DNA from: Pseudomicrostroma phylloplanum
Taxonomy: Eukaryota; Basidiomycota; Exobasidiomycetes; Microstromatales
Reading direction: 5' to 3'
Length of the DNA: 64,000 nt
Assembly (NCBI GenBank): GCA_039545275.1
Contig: BCHS01000018.1
Location: 186,001-250,000, forward strand
Shown here: positions 11,380 through 21,467 of the stretch, in pieces
Layout: each line of letters starts with the position of its first letter
How positions within the stretch are numbered: the first letter of the stretch is position 1
Position numbers and translations under genes: made by a program
Notes under the pieces: model-generated
Databases searched by the model: none
Told to the model about the DNA's origin: nothing
Seen by the model: the letters and a program-made list of their open reading frames with translations, nothing else

Positions 11380-14300
11380 ATGAGGGGCGGTCCTGGCACA
11401 GCGGCAGGAGGACCTGACCCCGGGTATGCGGCTCCCGTGTACCAGCAGTCGTCATCCTCGGCCCCCTTCTCGAACTCTGCTAGTGGACACCGCTCGTCTT
11501 ATTCCTACGCTCCCACGTCGTCGGGCTCGCAGCCCTCGTCCTCCTTTGCCTTTGCCAGACCTATGCGGTCTCCCTCGCCTAGGCCGGGTGCGACGAGCTC
11601 GATCGGGCCTTCCAATCCATCCAATGCTCCTGCCAATCCCCCACGCAATGGCGAGAGCATGGGTCGAGATGAGGAGGTCATCTATGGAGACGATGAGGAC
11701 GAGATCGATTCGATGTCACCTTCGGCATCGCACTCCTCTCAGCCTTCCGCCGCAAAGAAGATTCGCCGGACACATGCCAGACGGTCCTGTCTCGCATGTC
11801 GCAAACGCAAAGCCAGATGTGAGCTGCCAGATATCACTGTCCCTTCTTCGATGGAACCATTGCCATATACAGTCAAGTGTCATCGATGCAAGACGCTCGA
11901 CACGGATTGTATCGTCTGGGATGGCGATCGCAAGATGAAGGGCGATCGTCCGGCAAGGTACGGTCCGCCTCAGGACAAGGTTGCTGCCGGCAAGGGTCGC
12001 TCCGTTTCTCGCTCACACGCCAGTGCAGGTCGTTCCCCGCTCATCGACCAAGCTGACGGCAGCGACAACTCTGATACTGGCCGCAAAAAGAGAAAGGCAC
12101 CTCCACTCGCCACGAGCCAAGCGCGGCATGCCTCTCCCTTGCGCTTTTCCATGCGCGAACCTCATGCCCAGGACGGATACGATCAAGCTGTGCCCAATCT
12201 CCGTACCATCCCCAGAATCCCCGCGACGGCGGCGTACTATCGTGCGCGCAATCTTCCTGTCAGTACAGAAGACATGGTGGACAGCATTGGCCCATGGTCC
12301 GACGTGGACGACACTGCGGGCGGTAGGCCCACTACAAATGACTCCTCACCTCTGCCAAGCTCCAAAGGTAGCTCAGTCTCGGGCATGCTAGCTCCCAGTC
12401 ACACGACACCGAGCGAACCCCTGCTTCCCAAAACAGTAGCTTCGACGAGCGACCAGCGCCATCTCTCCTCCGAAACGGCGAAGGGCAGCCGCTCTGAGAC
12501 GAACAAAACTTTGGCCAAGAACACATCAGAAGCATCGGCACGAAAGTCTCATGCTCGCGACTACAGGATGAAGCTAATGAATGCGACCGGCAGGAATGCA
12601 GCTCTGATGTCAGAGATCATATACGGTGCACCAGAGTATCGAAGCCGTGCCCGTGAAGGAGAGACGATCGCCTACGCTTACAGGGGTGTACCGGTGGTGG
12701 ATGAGGGGACTGTCCCACGAGACAAGGTGGAAGCACTCATCCGAGCCCATCCCTTCTTGAGTCCTGAGTTGGTCAATTCGGTATCCGAGGATGCCGATCC
12801 TAATTCGGGCCGAGTGTTCCTCAGCAACGTTGTCAGCTATCTCTGCCTCAAGCCCAACCCACCACCGGATCTGACATCGTTTGTGATTCGACACTCGTCG
12901 ATCCATGTGATTATGCAATCTCGTAATCGAGAGACCTGCCAGGCGTTGTTGCTATTGGTACTCTACGAACCATCGGACATGCAACTGGGAAAGCCAGCAC
13001 ACGACGCGGACGTTCAGCTGGATCACTGCCCAGGTCATCACCTCTACCAAGCAGCAATGAATTGCGCTCTCTCCCTCGGCTTGGACAGGGTCATCCCTAA
13101 CTTGTCTACTGGACCAGATGCATTGGAGCCAAACTCTAGTCTGGAAGACAGGATGAGCAGGCTACGAGACGCTGCATTGTGGTTGACCGTCAGCAACATG
13201 GGCATCGGGCAGGCATTTGCTAGCACAAGACCTCAGCTACCAGCCCTTTTTCCTTCAAAGGCTGACATCGACGCCTTCCAAGACGCCATTCGACCCCTTC
13301 TGTCTGCTTCCACAAAGGACAATGCAGCGCTCGTATCAGTATATCACAAGAGGGATTCCAGACAAACATCCGATTCCTCCTCTACCTCTGGCACTTCTCA
13401 TCAACCTCTGACCTATCAAGCCTTGGCAATCTCTCTCCACATTCTCAGCCAACGGGCCAGGACGAGCTTTCAGTTGCGCACTTACTGGAACGAACTGAGT
13501 CCCTACGACTTCTGCGACTCCGAGAATATCATGCCGCTCGGCCACACCCTCGTTTCCCTGACAACCGACGTACTGGACACTCAACTCCGTAACATGTCAG
13601 AGGTGGAAAGTCTACAGGCGCAGATCACAACGTCTTCGGCCTCGGGATTTGCTACCTCGACGCGAACGAATGGCGCAAGACCACATGACCCAATTATGAG
13701 TATCTTGCTCAAGTGGGCGGAAATCGAAGCCTTGGAGATCATCGCGGGTCTCAGCGTCCGTGTCCTCTTCTTCGTCATTCTGACTCTCGCAGTCAAAAAG
13801 CGCAATGTGTCCAAATTGGGTGCCTACGAGGGCTTCGACACGCTTGAGCCTGAACAAGCTGACATGGTCGCTGAATTAGGCGAATGGGCAAGTTGGGTCA
13901 ATGAGAGGCTGCTGCGCCTCGCCAGCAGCTTGGTCACGCTGCCTCCTACTGGCACTGCGCAATCTCGACCAGGAAAGCAGGCAAAGAAATCCGAATCGGG
14001 GTCAACGACTGCCGAGTATCAGACATCGTCTCGATACTTGCACATCATACCACACTTCCACTTCTGCACCGTTGTATTCGTCGCAGCCAAGCAGAGCGTA
14101 GAACATAAGCTCTTCGTCGCCTTCGGTAGCGGAAACCTCGGGTCTGGAAACCAAGAAATGCTTGCCGTCTTTGCACGGGCCGTCCGAAGTCTGGTCACCT
14201 TGGCTCAACAGGATAAGCTCAGTCTTCCTGCCATTGTCGCCAATGTCCTGCGCGAATTTGGTAGGAGGTATGCTAATATCGTCAAGAAGTCCGACGAGGT

Positions 14301-15957
14301 AGCTATGCGAGAGGACATCAAGGATCGTAGTGGCAGGATGGGCAGCGGCAAAAAGATAGAAGCGTCCAATGCAGGAGGCGCAGGTCGTGAAGCAGGTGAT
14401 AGCGCCAGTGCTCGCTTTGCTGTACGCTCCGCAAATGCCGTTCAGCGGGTCAGGGCGGCCTTCGGAGACCCCATGCACTGGCCACCTCGTCGGAACAGCA
14501 GCCTGAGTGGTGAGGTTCCAGCGGCCAGCGAGAAAAGGGAGGCAGGAGAGAGGGCGAGAAATCTCAGTGACGCCGAAGGAAAGGTGAACAGCATAGCCGT
14601 TGACGGGGAAAGGACCACATCTAGTGCCTCCGCCTCACATGAGCAATACGGTGCGCCGCTGCCCTTTGACGCTCTATGGGGTCAGCAGCAGCCGCAGCAG
14701 CAGCAAGCACGACAGCAACAGCACCCTTCGTACAGCTCACAGCTGTCGATGCACACAGGTGACTCACAGATCTCACCCTCGATCTTCGACTCAAGTAGTA
14801 TCACCGATTATGACAGCCGCATCTCGGCCTTGAGCGGTCACTATATACTCGATGTCATTGGTGGAGGGATGACTGGTGACCTCGACAATGTTGTGCCCGT
14901 CTCCTTGGGCGATTACAGCCATGCCGCCTTGGATCACCTTCTAGGCACCCTGGATGACGAGTTCATGGGCTTTCCACTCGACACCTTGTACGACAACAAG
15001 GATGTAATGGGAGGTGAGGGGGCCATTACTGAGAGCAATGCGAATCACTGGGAGGTGGGCTCCCTCGACAATGAGAGCGGTCAGATGTCAGCCGGAGAGC
15101 GAACGGGAGGCAACACTCTTCCCTCGGGGTATTCAGCTCCCTATCAGCAAGGCTTGTCGCCTGCTACATACATCGACAACGCTGTCGCTGCTGGCCCCGT
15201 TCCCGGTCCTAGCCCTACAGCTTCTTCCTCGTACAGTAGCGACCTGTCCTCTGCTGCCTTGGTAGGCGGGCTCTCCATCTCCAGGATAGTCTCCGGCAAC
15301 GGTCTCCAATCTCACCAGTCTATGCCATCGCAAGTCCAGCAGCACGTACTCAGCCCGCAGTACCCGCTTCATGCACCACAGAGTCATCACGGCCATGCCC
15401 GTGGTCAAAGTCATGGGCGAGGTCCGCCTTCCGCGGGCCTGTACAGTCCCAGTCCCAGACCCGGACCACAGGCAGCCTTCCCTTTCATGGGAGGACACCC
15501 ATCTGCATCTGCACCACCCGAGGCTGCGCCCCTGGTCAGCTCCTACGCGTCCTTTGGCGATGCGAGGAGGGCCACGCATGCGCCTGGCGCTGCGTCTCCA
15601 CCTCCCGAGGGTGGTCCAAACGGCGAGGCGAAGCTCGGTCACGCTGGCGGCGTCCCTCGATCCCGTCCTGACAGCGCGTGGTTCTACGGTGCCCCTGTGG
15701 CCCAACCCGGAGGCGGAGGAGGGAGCCCATACCCGGCGCCCTATGGCAGCGGCAGCGCTGGAGGTGGTGGAGGTGATGGAAGCGGAGGCGGCCCACCTCC
15801 TGGCGGCCCACACGCGAGCGGAGGAGGTTTCACGCAACATCATCATCATCATCATCAACAACAACAACAGCAGCAGCAACAGCAAGGATACCAGCATGCG
15901 GCCTCTCAGCAGTACCAGCATCAGCATCAGCAGCAACAAGCTCGCCATCGGCAATAG
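11380..15957 (+). CDS. Large Zn(II)2Cys6 fungal transcription regulator
   Basis: A single 1525-codon exon; the ATG at 11380 is the first in frame. An N-terminal Ser/Pro-rich disordered region precedes a binuclear zinc cluster that starts at C137 (SCLACRKRKARC), followed after a 19-residue spacer by CHRCKTLDTDC. All six cysteines are present. Basic residues between the first three cysteines are as expected for contact with CGG-type half-sites. A long middle region (about 400-1000) is folded-looking and helix-rich (SLGLDRVIPNL, AALWLTVSNMGIGQAF), as in the fungal regulatory middle domain. The C-terminal third is low complexity: Gln, Gly, Ser/Pro and a His-then-Gln tract near 1485-1510. It is probably a nuclear transcription factor, target unknown. 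No intron is evident, which is unusual for this window. Confidence 0.88.
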   Translation: MRGGPGTAAGGPDPGYAAPVYQQSSSSAPFSNSASGHRSSYSYAPTSSGSQPSSSFAFARPMRSPSPRPGATSSIGPSNPSNAPANPPRNGESMGRDEEVIYGDDEDEIDSMSPSASHSSQPSAAKKIRRTHARRSCLACRKRKARCELPDITVPSSMEPLPYTVKCHRCKTLDTDCIVWDGDRKMKGDRPARYGPPQDKVAAGKGRSVSRSHASAGRSPLIDQADGSDNSDTGRKKRKAPPLATSQARHASPLRFSMREPHAQDGYDQAVPNLRTIPRIPATAAYYRARNLPVSTEDMVDSIGPWSDVDDTAGGRPTTNDSSPLPSSKGSSVSGMLAPSHTTPSEPLLPKTVASTSDQRHLSSETAKGSRSETNKTLAKNTSEASARKSHARDYRMKLMNATGRNAALMSEIIYGAPEYRSRAREGETIAYAYRGVPVVDEGTVPRDKVEALIRAHPFLSPELVNSVSEDADPNSGRVFLSNVVSYLCLKPNPPPDLTSFVIRHSSIHVIMQSRNRETCQALLLLVLYEPSDMQLGKPAHDADVQLDHCPGHHLYQAAMNCALSLGLDRVIPNLSTGPDALEPNSSLEDRMSRLRDAALWLTVSNMGIGQAFASTRPQLPALFPSKADIDAFQDAIRPLLSASTKDNAALVSVYHKRDSRQTSDSSSTSGTSHQPLTYQALAISLHILSQRARTSFQLRTYWNELSPYDFCDSENIMPLGHTLVSLTTDVLDTQLRNMSEVESLQAQITTSSASGFATSTRTNGARPHDPIMSILLKWAEIEALEIIAGLSVRVLFFVILTLAVKKRNVSKLGAYEGFDTLEPEQADMVAELGEWASWVNERLLRLASSLVTLPPTGTAQSRPGKQAKKSESGSTTAEYQTSSRYLHIIPHFHFCTVVFVAAKQSVEHKLFVAFGSGNLGSGNQEMLAVFARAVRSLVTLAQQDKLSLPAIVANVLREFGRRYANIVKKSDEVAMREDIKDRSGRMGSGKKIEASNAGGAGREAGDSASARFAVRSANAVQRVRAAFGDPMHWPPRRNSSLSGEVPAASEKREAGERARNLSDAEGKVNSIAVDGERTTSSASASHEQYGAPLPFDALWGQQQPQQQQARQQQHPSYSSQLSMHTGDSQISPSIFDSSSITDYDSRISALSGHYILDVIGGGMTGDLDNVVPVSLGDYSHAALDHLLGTLDDEFMGFPLDTLYDNKDVMGGEGAITESNANHWEVGSLDNESGQMSAGERTGGNTLPSGYSAPYQQGLSPATYIDNAVAAGPVPGPSPTASSSYSSDLSSAALVGGLSISRIVSGNGLQSHQSMPSQVQQHVLSPQYPLHAPQSHHGHARGQSHGRGPPSAGLYSPSPRPGPQAAFPFMGGHPSASAPPEAAPLVSSYASFGDARRATHAPGAASPPPEGGPNGEAKLGHAGGVPRSRPDSAWFYGAPVAQPGGGGGSPYPAPYGSGSAGGGGGDGSGGGPPPGGPHASGGGFTQHHHHHHQQQQQQQQQQGYQHAASQQYQHQHQQQQARHRQ

Positions 15958-16472
15958 AAGCGGTCGAATAGGAGGATTGTCTGCTCCTGCGCAATAGATC
16001 TCAGCGCCGTCGCAGAGCAGGCAGGACTGGCGGGACGGAAGAACTAAGCAAGACGCTGTCTCACCTTGCGTCTCCTCTGCGGCATTGGGCATCGTAGAGG
16101 GTGATCTACTCTCCGGAAGTTTGGAATCAACAGATGGGCATTTGGAATCACACAGCAAAAGCAACCCTCGCACTCCCGCATCTCTGTATCTCGTCACCTC
16201 TTGCTCTTTCCCTCGTCTTGTAGCATACCATTGGAGAGTCACACATGCATCTTCACCTAGCGGCTTTGCGCCTTGTCACGTGGCACGAGAGAGGCGAGCC
16301 TTGCCACGTAGGCGTGCGCGTGCTCGATTCCTCCTACCTGTGTCGTATGAGGCTGAGTGCAATGGCCCTGGACATGACGGCTGGGCAGAGGCGATATGTA
16401 AAAGTACAATTGATTGTAAAGCGATGCGGTGTGTGTGTACATCTTGACTACAGAAGATGCTATCGGCGGTCC
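15958..16472. other. Convergent 3' intergenic region
   Basis: This 515-bp region lies between the stop codons of the zinc-cluster regulator and PRP31. It carries the two 3' UTRs; no repeat or gene is recognised. Confidence 0.5.
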
Positions 16473-18374
16473 TTACCTCCTCGGCGGTGCAGCAGGGGGG
16501 CCCATCGACCCCGTTTTCCCTCCCACTCCTCCACTACCAGCACCCGGCACGAGCGGTGTAGCTCCTCCTTTGACGCCTGGCAAGAGGGAGAATTGCCCCT
16601 GCCTGAACCACTTGTCGTTGGCCTCGTCGACCTTGCGCGCCCTCTGTGTCGGGTCTGCCAACTCGATGCCCTGCACGGGGGTAAAAGCGAGGGACGTCTG
16701 CGTACCTGACGAGGTGGCAGAGGAGGAGGTGCCGTTTGCTGCTCCGCGTGCGGGCAAGGAGGAAGAAGAGGACGAAGGGCCGATCATCTCATCGAGGTTC
16801 GTACGGGCATTGCCCCTGCGCATCGCCTCCAGCCTCCCCTGATTCTTCTTCGACATCTTAGCCTTTGTCCTGTTCTCCCCCACGCCAGCCCTGATCCGTC
16901 CACTGGCACTCGAAGAGCCCGCCATGCCCAGACCAACCGTCTCATCAAAGGCCCCCATCTCCTCCTCGGCTTTACCAAATTCGACGCGGTTCTGCAGCTT
17001 GCGCAGCTCAGAGGCACCGTAGAGCTCCTTCATCTTACGGGCACGGCGGCCACCGCGACGCTTCTTGTGCCCGTTGCCTTCGACGGGAACTGGGAGAGCT
17101 TTGACCATCTTGGCCGGTGCGGCCTCGAGGAGTTTTTCGATCTTTTGGGAGAGCTCGGAGCGCAGCTTGGACCCGTAGGTGCCCAGAGGTTCGGAGTGAT
17201 TGACGTCCATGCGAGACACGAGAGCGACTTTGGCTGAGATGAGGCGGACGGCTTGACGGTGGTACTCGGGTGGGACCTCGCTCATCAGGGGCGCTTGGTC
17301 GATGAAGCCGACGTGCCGCGACTCGCCAGAGAGGTTGCCGCCAAAGTTCGACGAGAGACCCAGCGCGCCCATGGAAGCCTTCTTTGCTGCCGCTCCCAGC
17401 ACCTGGATGTTGCATGCGGGAATCTTTGAGAGTGCTGTCAGACCTCCTGCCACTCCTAGTAATTTTGTGGCCGTATTCGAGCCGACGAGGGCAGAGAGGT
17501 TGGGCGCGATGAAGCTCATCCGCGACTCAACGTACTCTAGGATGAGCTGTGTGACTCGGGCGAGCTCATACACGACCTTGCATCCCTCCTGTACCTTCTG
17601 CCACTCCTCTTCCGAGAGCTTCTTCCCGCTGGTCGTGGATGCAGCGATGGAGATGGGTACTACGAGCTCTCGAGGAAGGAGCGACTCTAGTGAGGTGCCC
17701 TCCTTGGGAGCGCTGAGATCATCTGGATTGCCCAAGGCCTCAACAACTCTCACGTACTCCCATGCTCGAGGAATGACGGTATCCAGCTCGGGGAAACGAG
17801 TGTTGTAGTGGTCGCGGATGAACTTGTGGACAAGGGTGATCTCATTCTCGACTTCCACAGCTAGGTTGTTGGCGCGAACAATGAGCTGATATTCCTCCGA
17901 GTGTTCGAGAATGCCCTCGACTTGCATCTGTGCTACCAAGTTAGCATCGGTAGAGGAAGAAGACGAAGACGCCGAAGTAGAAGACTTGTCCTTGAAGTGC
18001 TCAATCCTGGCTATCGTCGCCTGCACTTTCGACGAGGAGAGGAGCGAGGAGATGGACGAGACGGATGGCACGGACTCGGGGCCAAAGTCGAGGTCCTTGA
18101 TGTCCTCCGACCTCAATTCTGCTGAAGGGGCAATCGAGTCTTTCTCCAGCTTGAGCTTTGAATTCTCATCCACTTCTTCCCCTCCATCGAGATTGTCGTC
18201 GCCGTCATCATCACCATCGTCCAGGTCTGCTAGATCATCCTCCCACTTTCGCTTTCCGTTGCTGTCGCCGCTGCTCGCAGCAGCAGCAGTGGTGGTGGCG
18301 GCAGGTTGCTGTTCCTGCTCATCGTCGTCGTCTGAGGCGAAGTCATTAAGGAGCTCATCTGCGTAGCCACTCAT
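16473..18374 (-). CDS. PRP31: Pre-mRNA splicing factor Prp31 (U4/U6 snRNP)
   Basis: A single exon of 633 residues starting MSGYADELLNDFASDDDDE. Prp31 binds the U4 snRNA 5' stem-loop together with the 15.5K protein and tethers U4/U6 to U5 in the tri-snRNP. Residues about 150-345 carry the coiled coil (LVHKFIRDHYNTRFPELD) and the Nop domain (SRMSFIAPNLSALVGSNTAT, then LLGVAGGLTALSKIPACNIQ). The Prp31 C-terminal domain follows, with HKKRRGGRRARKMKELYGAS and RKLQNRVEFGKAEEEMGAFD. An upstream in-frame extension exists but lacks an ATG, so 18374 is the start. The acidic Asp/Glu N-terminus is longer than in yeast. It is divergent from the mitochondrial orphan gene, with 252 bp between start codons. 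Confidence 0.95.
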   Translation of the reverse strand: MSGYADELLNDFASDDDDEQEQQPAATTTAAAASSGDSNGKRKWEDDLADLDDGDDDGDDNLDGGEEVDENSKLKLEKDSIAPSAELRSEDIKDLDFGPESVPSVSSISSLLSSSKVQATIARIEHFKDKSSTSASSSSSSTDANLVAQMQVEGILEHSEEYQLIVRANNLAVEVENEITLVHKFIRDHYNTRFPELDTVIPRAWEYVRVVEALGNPDDLSAPKEGTSLESLLPRELVVPISIAASTTSGKKLSEEEWQKVQEGCKVVYELARVTQLILEYVESRMSFIAPNLSALVGSNTATKLLGVAGGLTALSKIPACNIQVLGAAAKKASMGALGLSSNFGGNLSGESRHVGFIDQAPLMSEVPPEYHRQAVRLISAKVALVSRMDVNHSEPLGTYGSKLRSELSQKIEKLLEAAPAKMVKALPVPVEGNGHKKRRGGRRARKMKELYGASELRKLQNRVEFGKAEEEMGAFDETVGLGMAGSSSASGRIRAGVGENRTKAKMSKKNQGRLEAMRRGNARTNLDEMIGPSSSSSSLPARGAANGTSSSATSSGTQTSLAFTPVQGIELADPTQRARKVDEANDKWFRQGQFSLLPGVKGGATPLVPGAGSGGVGGKTGSMGPPAAPPRR

Positions 18375-18626
18375 GCTCGGCGTCTGAAGGAGAGGAGGGG
18401 CCTGGTACGAATGGTAGGGATGAGAAGGACAAGTGGCCAAGTGTGCTTCTCTCTAAGTAGACAAGTCTCAGTTCCGTGTGTGCGGCAAAATCAACGGCCC
18501 GACTCTTTTCGTGCCTTTCCGAAAGGTGAGGGTAGGATGGCAGCTTACTGTACTCCTTCCTGTACTTGGATACCTATAATCCTACTCGCCTGCGACTGTG
18601 TCGGCATCATCTCTCAGAAAGGGGGA

Positions 18627-21446
18627 ATGCTGCGGGTAGCTGGCAATGCCACACGCTCAGCTCGTACACGCGTCTCGGCCAAGGCGGCATCCAAGGCAGT
18701 CTCTTCCCCTCTTCTTCTCCCACCTGGATACCTTGCACCCTGCCTCGCCGACTATGCCTCCTTCGCTGCTCTCAGCGACTCTGTACTGAGAGCTTACAGC
18801 AGTACGAGCGGATCCCAGCGTACCTCTCGGCAGGCGTCAGAGTCTGCCTTCGAAGAGCCTACCCTCGAGTATGCCTCCAACTCCAGAGACATCGATGATG
18901 TGCCCCAAGGAAGACGCAGCTCAGATGCAGCGACCAGCAGCGGCCCTTCGGCGCCTACGTTCTCCCAGGCGCAGCTCAACCTCTACCACACCATCAGGCT
19001 AAGGGTGGCAAATGGCGGCTCGGCGACCTCTCGCAGCGGGGCAGAAGGCTCCTCCCAGGGTGCTCAGACGACATCATTGGCGGCCACGAGGCCTCTGCAA
19101 ACATTCCGATGGGTCGTCTGGTTGATCGAGCACTCTGTGCCGCCTGTAGTCCCACAAAGGAGGAAGTTCGGTCCTCCAACACCACAACGTAGAGACAACA
19201 AGGGCAAAGGCGTGGAGAGGGTTCTGCACAGCTCTTCACCGGCGGCTGCTTCTTCCTCATACCAGCACTCCGCACCTGCTTGGGGTCTCTTACTCAAGTA
19301 TGCAGCTCGTCGTAGCGATGCAGAGGCTTTCAGAGTGATCGCCGAAAGCTTTGCCAAATGGTGGGAAGAACAGAGGCTGCAGAGAATGCTGGCGCAGACA
19401 AATGAGACATCCCAGAATGGCGAAGGATTCGCTGCGAAGTCAGTCGAGCGAGAAGATCGTGCGCCTTTGCAAGACAAGTGGCAGGCGCAGACCCCAGGGC
19501 AGGTCCAAATCCTTGCTCTAGCTCTGCTGACCAAGCTCAGGAATAGTCAAGCCATATCTGAAGAGGATTCTGATCAGCTGTATGCAATCCTGGGGGCCGC
19601 ACCTCGCTCGAAGGACAACAGTAGCGACAGCCCCTACGTGATCCTGGCAAATCTACGTAGACGACAACCGATCCCGTCTGCACGGCAAAGGGTCGTGCCG
19701 GTGAAAGAGTCCTCTGCTTCCCCGAAGCTTCTGCAGCAGTTTCACATCGCGAAAAAGATAGCCTACTTGTCCTCTGTGAATGCCACGAGCGAAGTCAGAC
19801 GGCAGATCCGAGAGTTCATGGCCATGATAGAGGAACACCAGCAAGGCGGGCAGATCGATGTTGAAGGACTAAAGCAGGTCTTGTTGGATCGAGGTCTACC
19901 GACGAGCGGGGCTGTTGCAGAACGGTCAGGACCAAACTTGGCACGACGGAGGATGAGTGCTGTTGCCAGGCGAGAGGCCCGAAGGATGAAAGGAGTGGAA
20001 GAGCAGCGCAAAGCCGATGCCGAATCGGTTGAGCCTGCACCAGTGGCAGGTTGCCTCGGGTCTCTCGACGACCCCTCCTCATTGGCCTCTCTCCTCGTAC
20101 AACGAGAGCAACTGCTCCAACAGACGATCGCCCGCTGGTCTTCGTCTTCTGCCGCCGACTTCTGGTCCTCTTCCGCACATACACAGACTTCGTCTTCTGA
20201 CTCGTCTGCTTCATCCGCAGGCCCCCCGCCCAGCTGGCTTACACTGGCCGCTCTACGCTCCCTAGCCGAGAGGGGCGACTCTATCAAGTTGAAGCAGCTG
20301 GTCAAGCTCTATCTCTCCGCTTGGTCGTCCGAACACTCCGCCCTCTTCGAAGGCGGTGGTAGGAGCTACTTCCTGCCCAAGTATGGTTCGACGAGCAAGA
20401 CACGGCGTGTGAGGGCTGTCAGTGATCCGGATACAGAGCCGGAGGGCGCCAGCTTTCTCAATTTGCTCGTCAGGAGTCACCTCGTAGGCGCTATCGACGC
20501 CAAAAGCGCTCGCAGGGCGTACGAGAATGCCCACGCAGACTTTACCGAGGTTTGTGGGGAGGGCGACGCTGCCCGTCTCCTATTGGACGGCCAGACCAGG
20601 AGCAAAGAAGTCGTACCAACCTTCGTGGGACGCTCACCCTCGCTCTGGACCACGAACGCCCGCCCAGAGCTGCCCCTGCTTGTACCCAACGAGACGACTG
20701 TGCTCCTCTTTCTGAAGCTACTGCGACTCGCCAGGGCGCCTCTGCAAGAAGGATTCGATCTTGTCGCGGACTTTGAGAGGAAGTGGAGTCCGGCGTGCGC
20801 AATCGACGGGCTCGCTCGTCGTCGGGGCGCAACCCTCCCAGAGACGGACGACAGGAGCAAAATCTCCTCTTCGCAAGCATCGAAAGCGCTAGCGCCTCCT
20901 GCTCCTTCACTCTCAGGTCCTCTCTCCGCCTCTCCTTCGACAGAAGAGCAACTCCCGCTCCTCCTCCTCACCCTGCGCACATCCCGCATCCTACTTCGCT
21001 GGGCGACGGATCGCAGATCACCCAGCTATGCTGCTAAGGCCGTTGAGCTTGCGACCGAGTGGCGGTGGATCGCTCGCGAGGTTCGGGAAGTGCAGGAGAA
21101 GGGGAGGAGGGGGAGAAGGTGGGAGAGGAAACTGCGGAGAAGGGCGGCTGAGCAGGGCGAAAGCGTCGGTGGGGCTAGAGAGGAGGAGGACGGTAGTGGC
21201 AGTGGCCTTGGTAGTGATGATTCAAAGAGGGGAAGGGAGGAAGGAGGAAAAAGGGGAGGACCTCGCACAGTTGCTGCGACGAGGTATCGCGGGCTGCGTC
21301 GCGAAGGGAGGGAATGGGCAAAATGGCGCAGCACTCTCATGAGGGGCAGGAGAAAAGGCTTGCTCAGAGGTTCTGCTCCAGCTTCCTCGTCGCTCACTCA
21401 GATCTCGAACGGAGAGACCGGCGGCAGCGGTCAAGGAGAATTGTAG
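18627..21446 (+). CDS. Unrecognised large mitochondrial precursor protein
   Basis: An open frame of 939 residues from the ATG at 18627. The chosen start gives MLRVAGNATRSARTRVSAKA, an Arg/Ala/Ser-rich amphipathic stretch typical of a mitochondrial presequence, with a second basic run (RAYSSTSGSQRTSRQ) further on. An earlier in-frame ATG at 18537 would prepend 30 mostly hydrophobic residues; the GTGAGG at 18526 and the TCTCAG at 18612-18617 suggest that stretch may instead be a 5' UTR intron. The body has helix-rich parts (AWGLLLKYAARRSDAEAFRV, then SEVRRQIREFMAMIEEHQQG) that could be degenerate helical repeats of the PPR kind, but no motif is clear. The C-terminus is very basic (GRRGRRWERKLRRRAAEQGE). 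I do not recognise the family. Its stop lies only 21 bp from the stop of the convergent NDUFAF5-HSCB gene. Confidence 0.75.
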   Translation: MLRVAGNATRSARTRVSAKAASKAVSSPLLLPPGYLAPCLADYASFAALSDSVLRAYSSTSGSQRTSRQASESAFEEPTLEYASNSRDIDDVPQGRRSSDAATSSGPSAPTFSQAQLNLYHTIRLRVANGGSATSRSGAEGSSQGAQTTSLAATRPLQTFRWVVWLIEHSVPPVVPQRRKFGPPTPQRRDNKGKGVERVLHSSSPAAASSSYQHSAPAWGLLLKYAARRSDAEAFRVIAESFAKWWEEQRLQRMLAQTNETSQNGEGFAAKSVEREDRAPLQDKWQAQTPGQVQILALALLTKLRNSQAISEEDSDQLYAILGAAPRSKDNSSDSPYVILANLRRRQPIPSARQRVVPVKESSASPKLLQQFHIAKKIAYLSSVNATSEVRRQIREFMAMIEEHQQGGQIDVEGLKQVLLDRGLPTSGAVAERSGPNLARRRMSAVARREARRMKGVEEQRKADAESVEPAPVAGCLGSLDDPSSLASLLVQREQLLQQTIARWSSSSAADFWSSSAHTQTSSSDSSASSAGPPPSWLTLAALRSLAERGDSIKLKQLVKLYLSAWSSEHSALFEGGGRSYFLPKYGSTSKTRRVRAVSDPDTEPEGASFLNLLVRSHLVGAIDAKSARRAYENAHADFTEVCGEGDAARLLLDGQTRSKEVVPTFVGRSPSLWTTNARPELPLLVPNETTVLLFLKLLRLARAPLQEGFDLVADFERKWSPACAIDGLARRRGATLPETDDRSKISSSQASKALAPPAPSLSGPLSASPSTEEQLPLLLLTLRTSRILLRWATDRRSPSYAAKAVELATEWRWIAREVREVQEKGRRGRRWERKLRRRAAEQGESVGGAREEEDGSGSGLGSDDSKRGREEGGKRGGPRTVAATRYRGLRREGREWAKWRSTLMRGRRKGLLRGSAPASSSLTQISNGETGGSGQGEL

Positions 21447-21467
21447 ATGGGTGACATTTATGCCAGC

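Noticed and set aside
15133..16242. A 369-codon minus-strand open frame overlapping the 3' end of the zinc-cluster gene
   Set aside because: It is antisense to a clearly coding frame; its Leu/Met runs are the complement of the Gln/His codon repeats.
18411..18626. The longest possible start of the orphan mitochondrial protein (from a GTG at 18411, or ATG at 18537)
   Set aside because: The GTG is not a plausible start, and the ATG at 18537 lies in a stretch that looks like a 5' UTR intron; the presequence begins at 18627.
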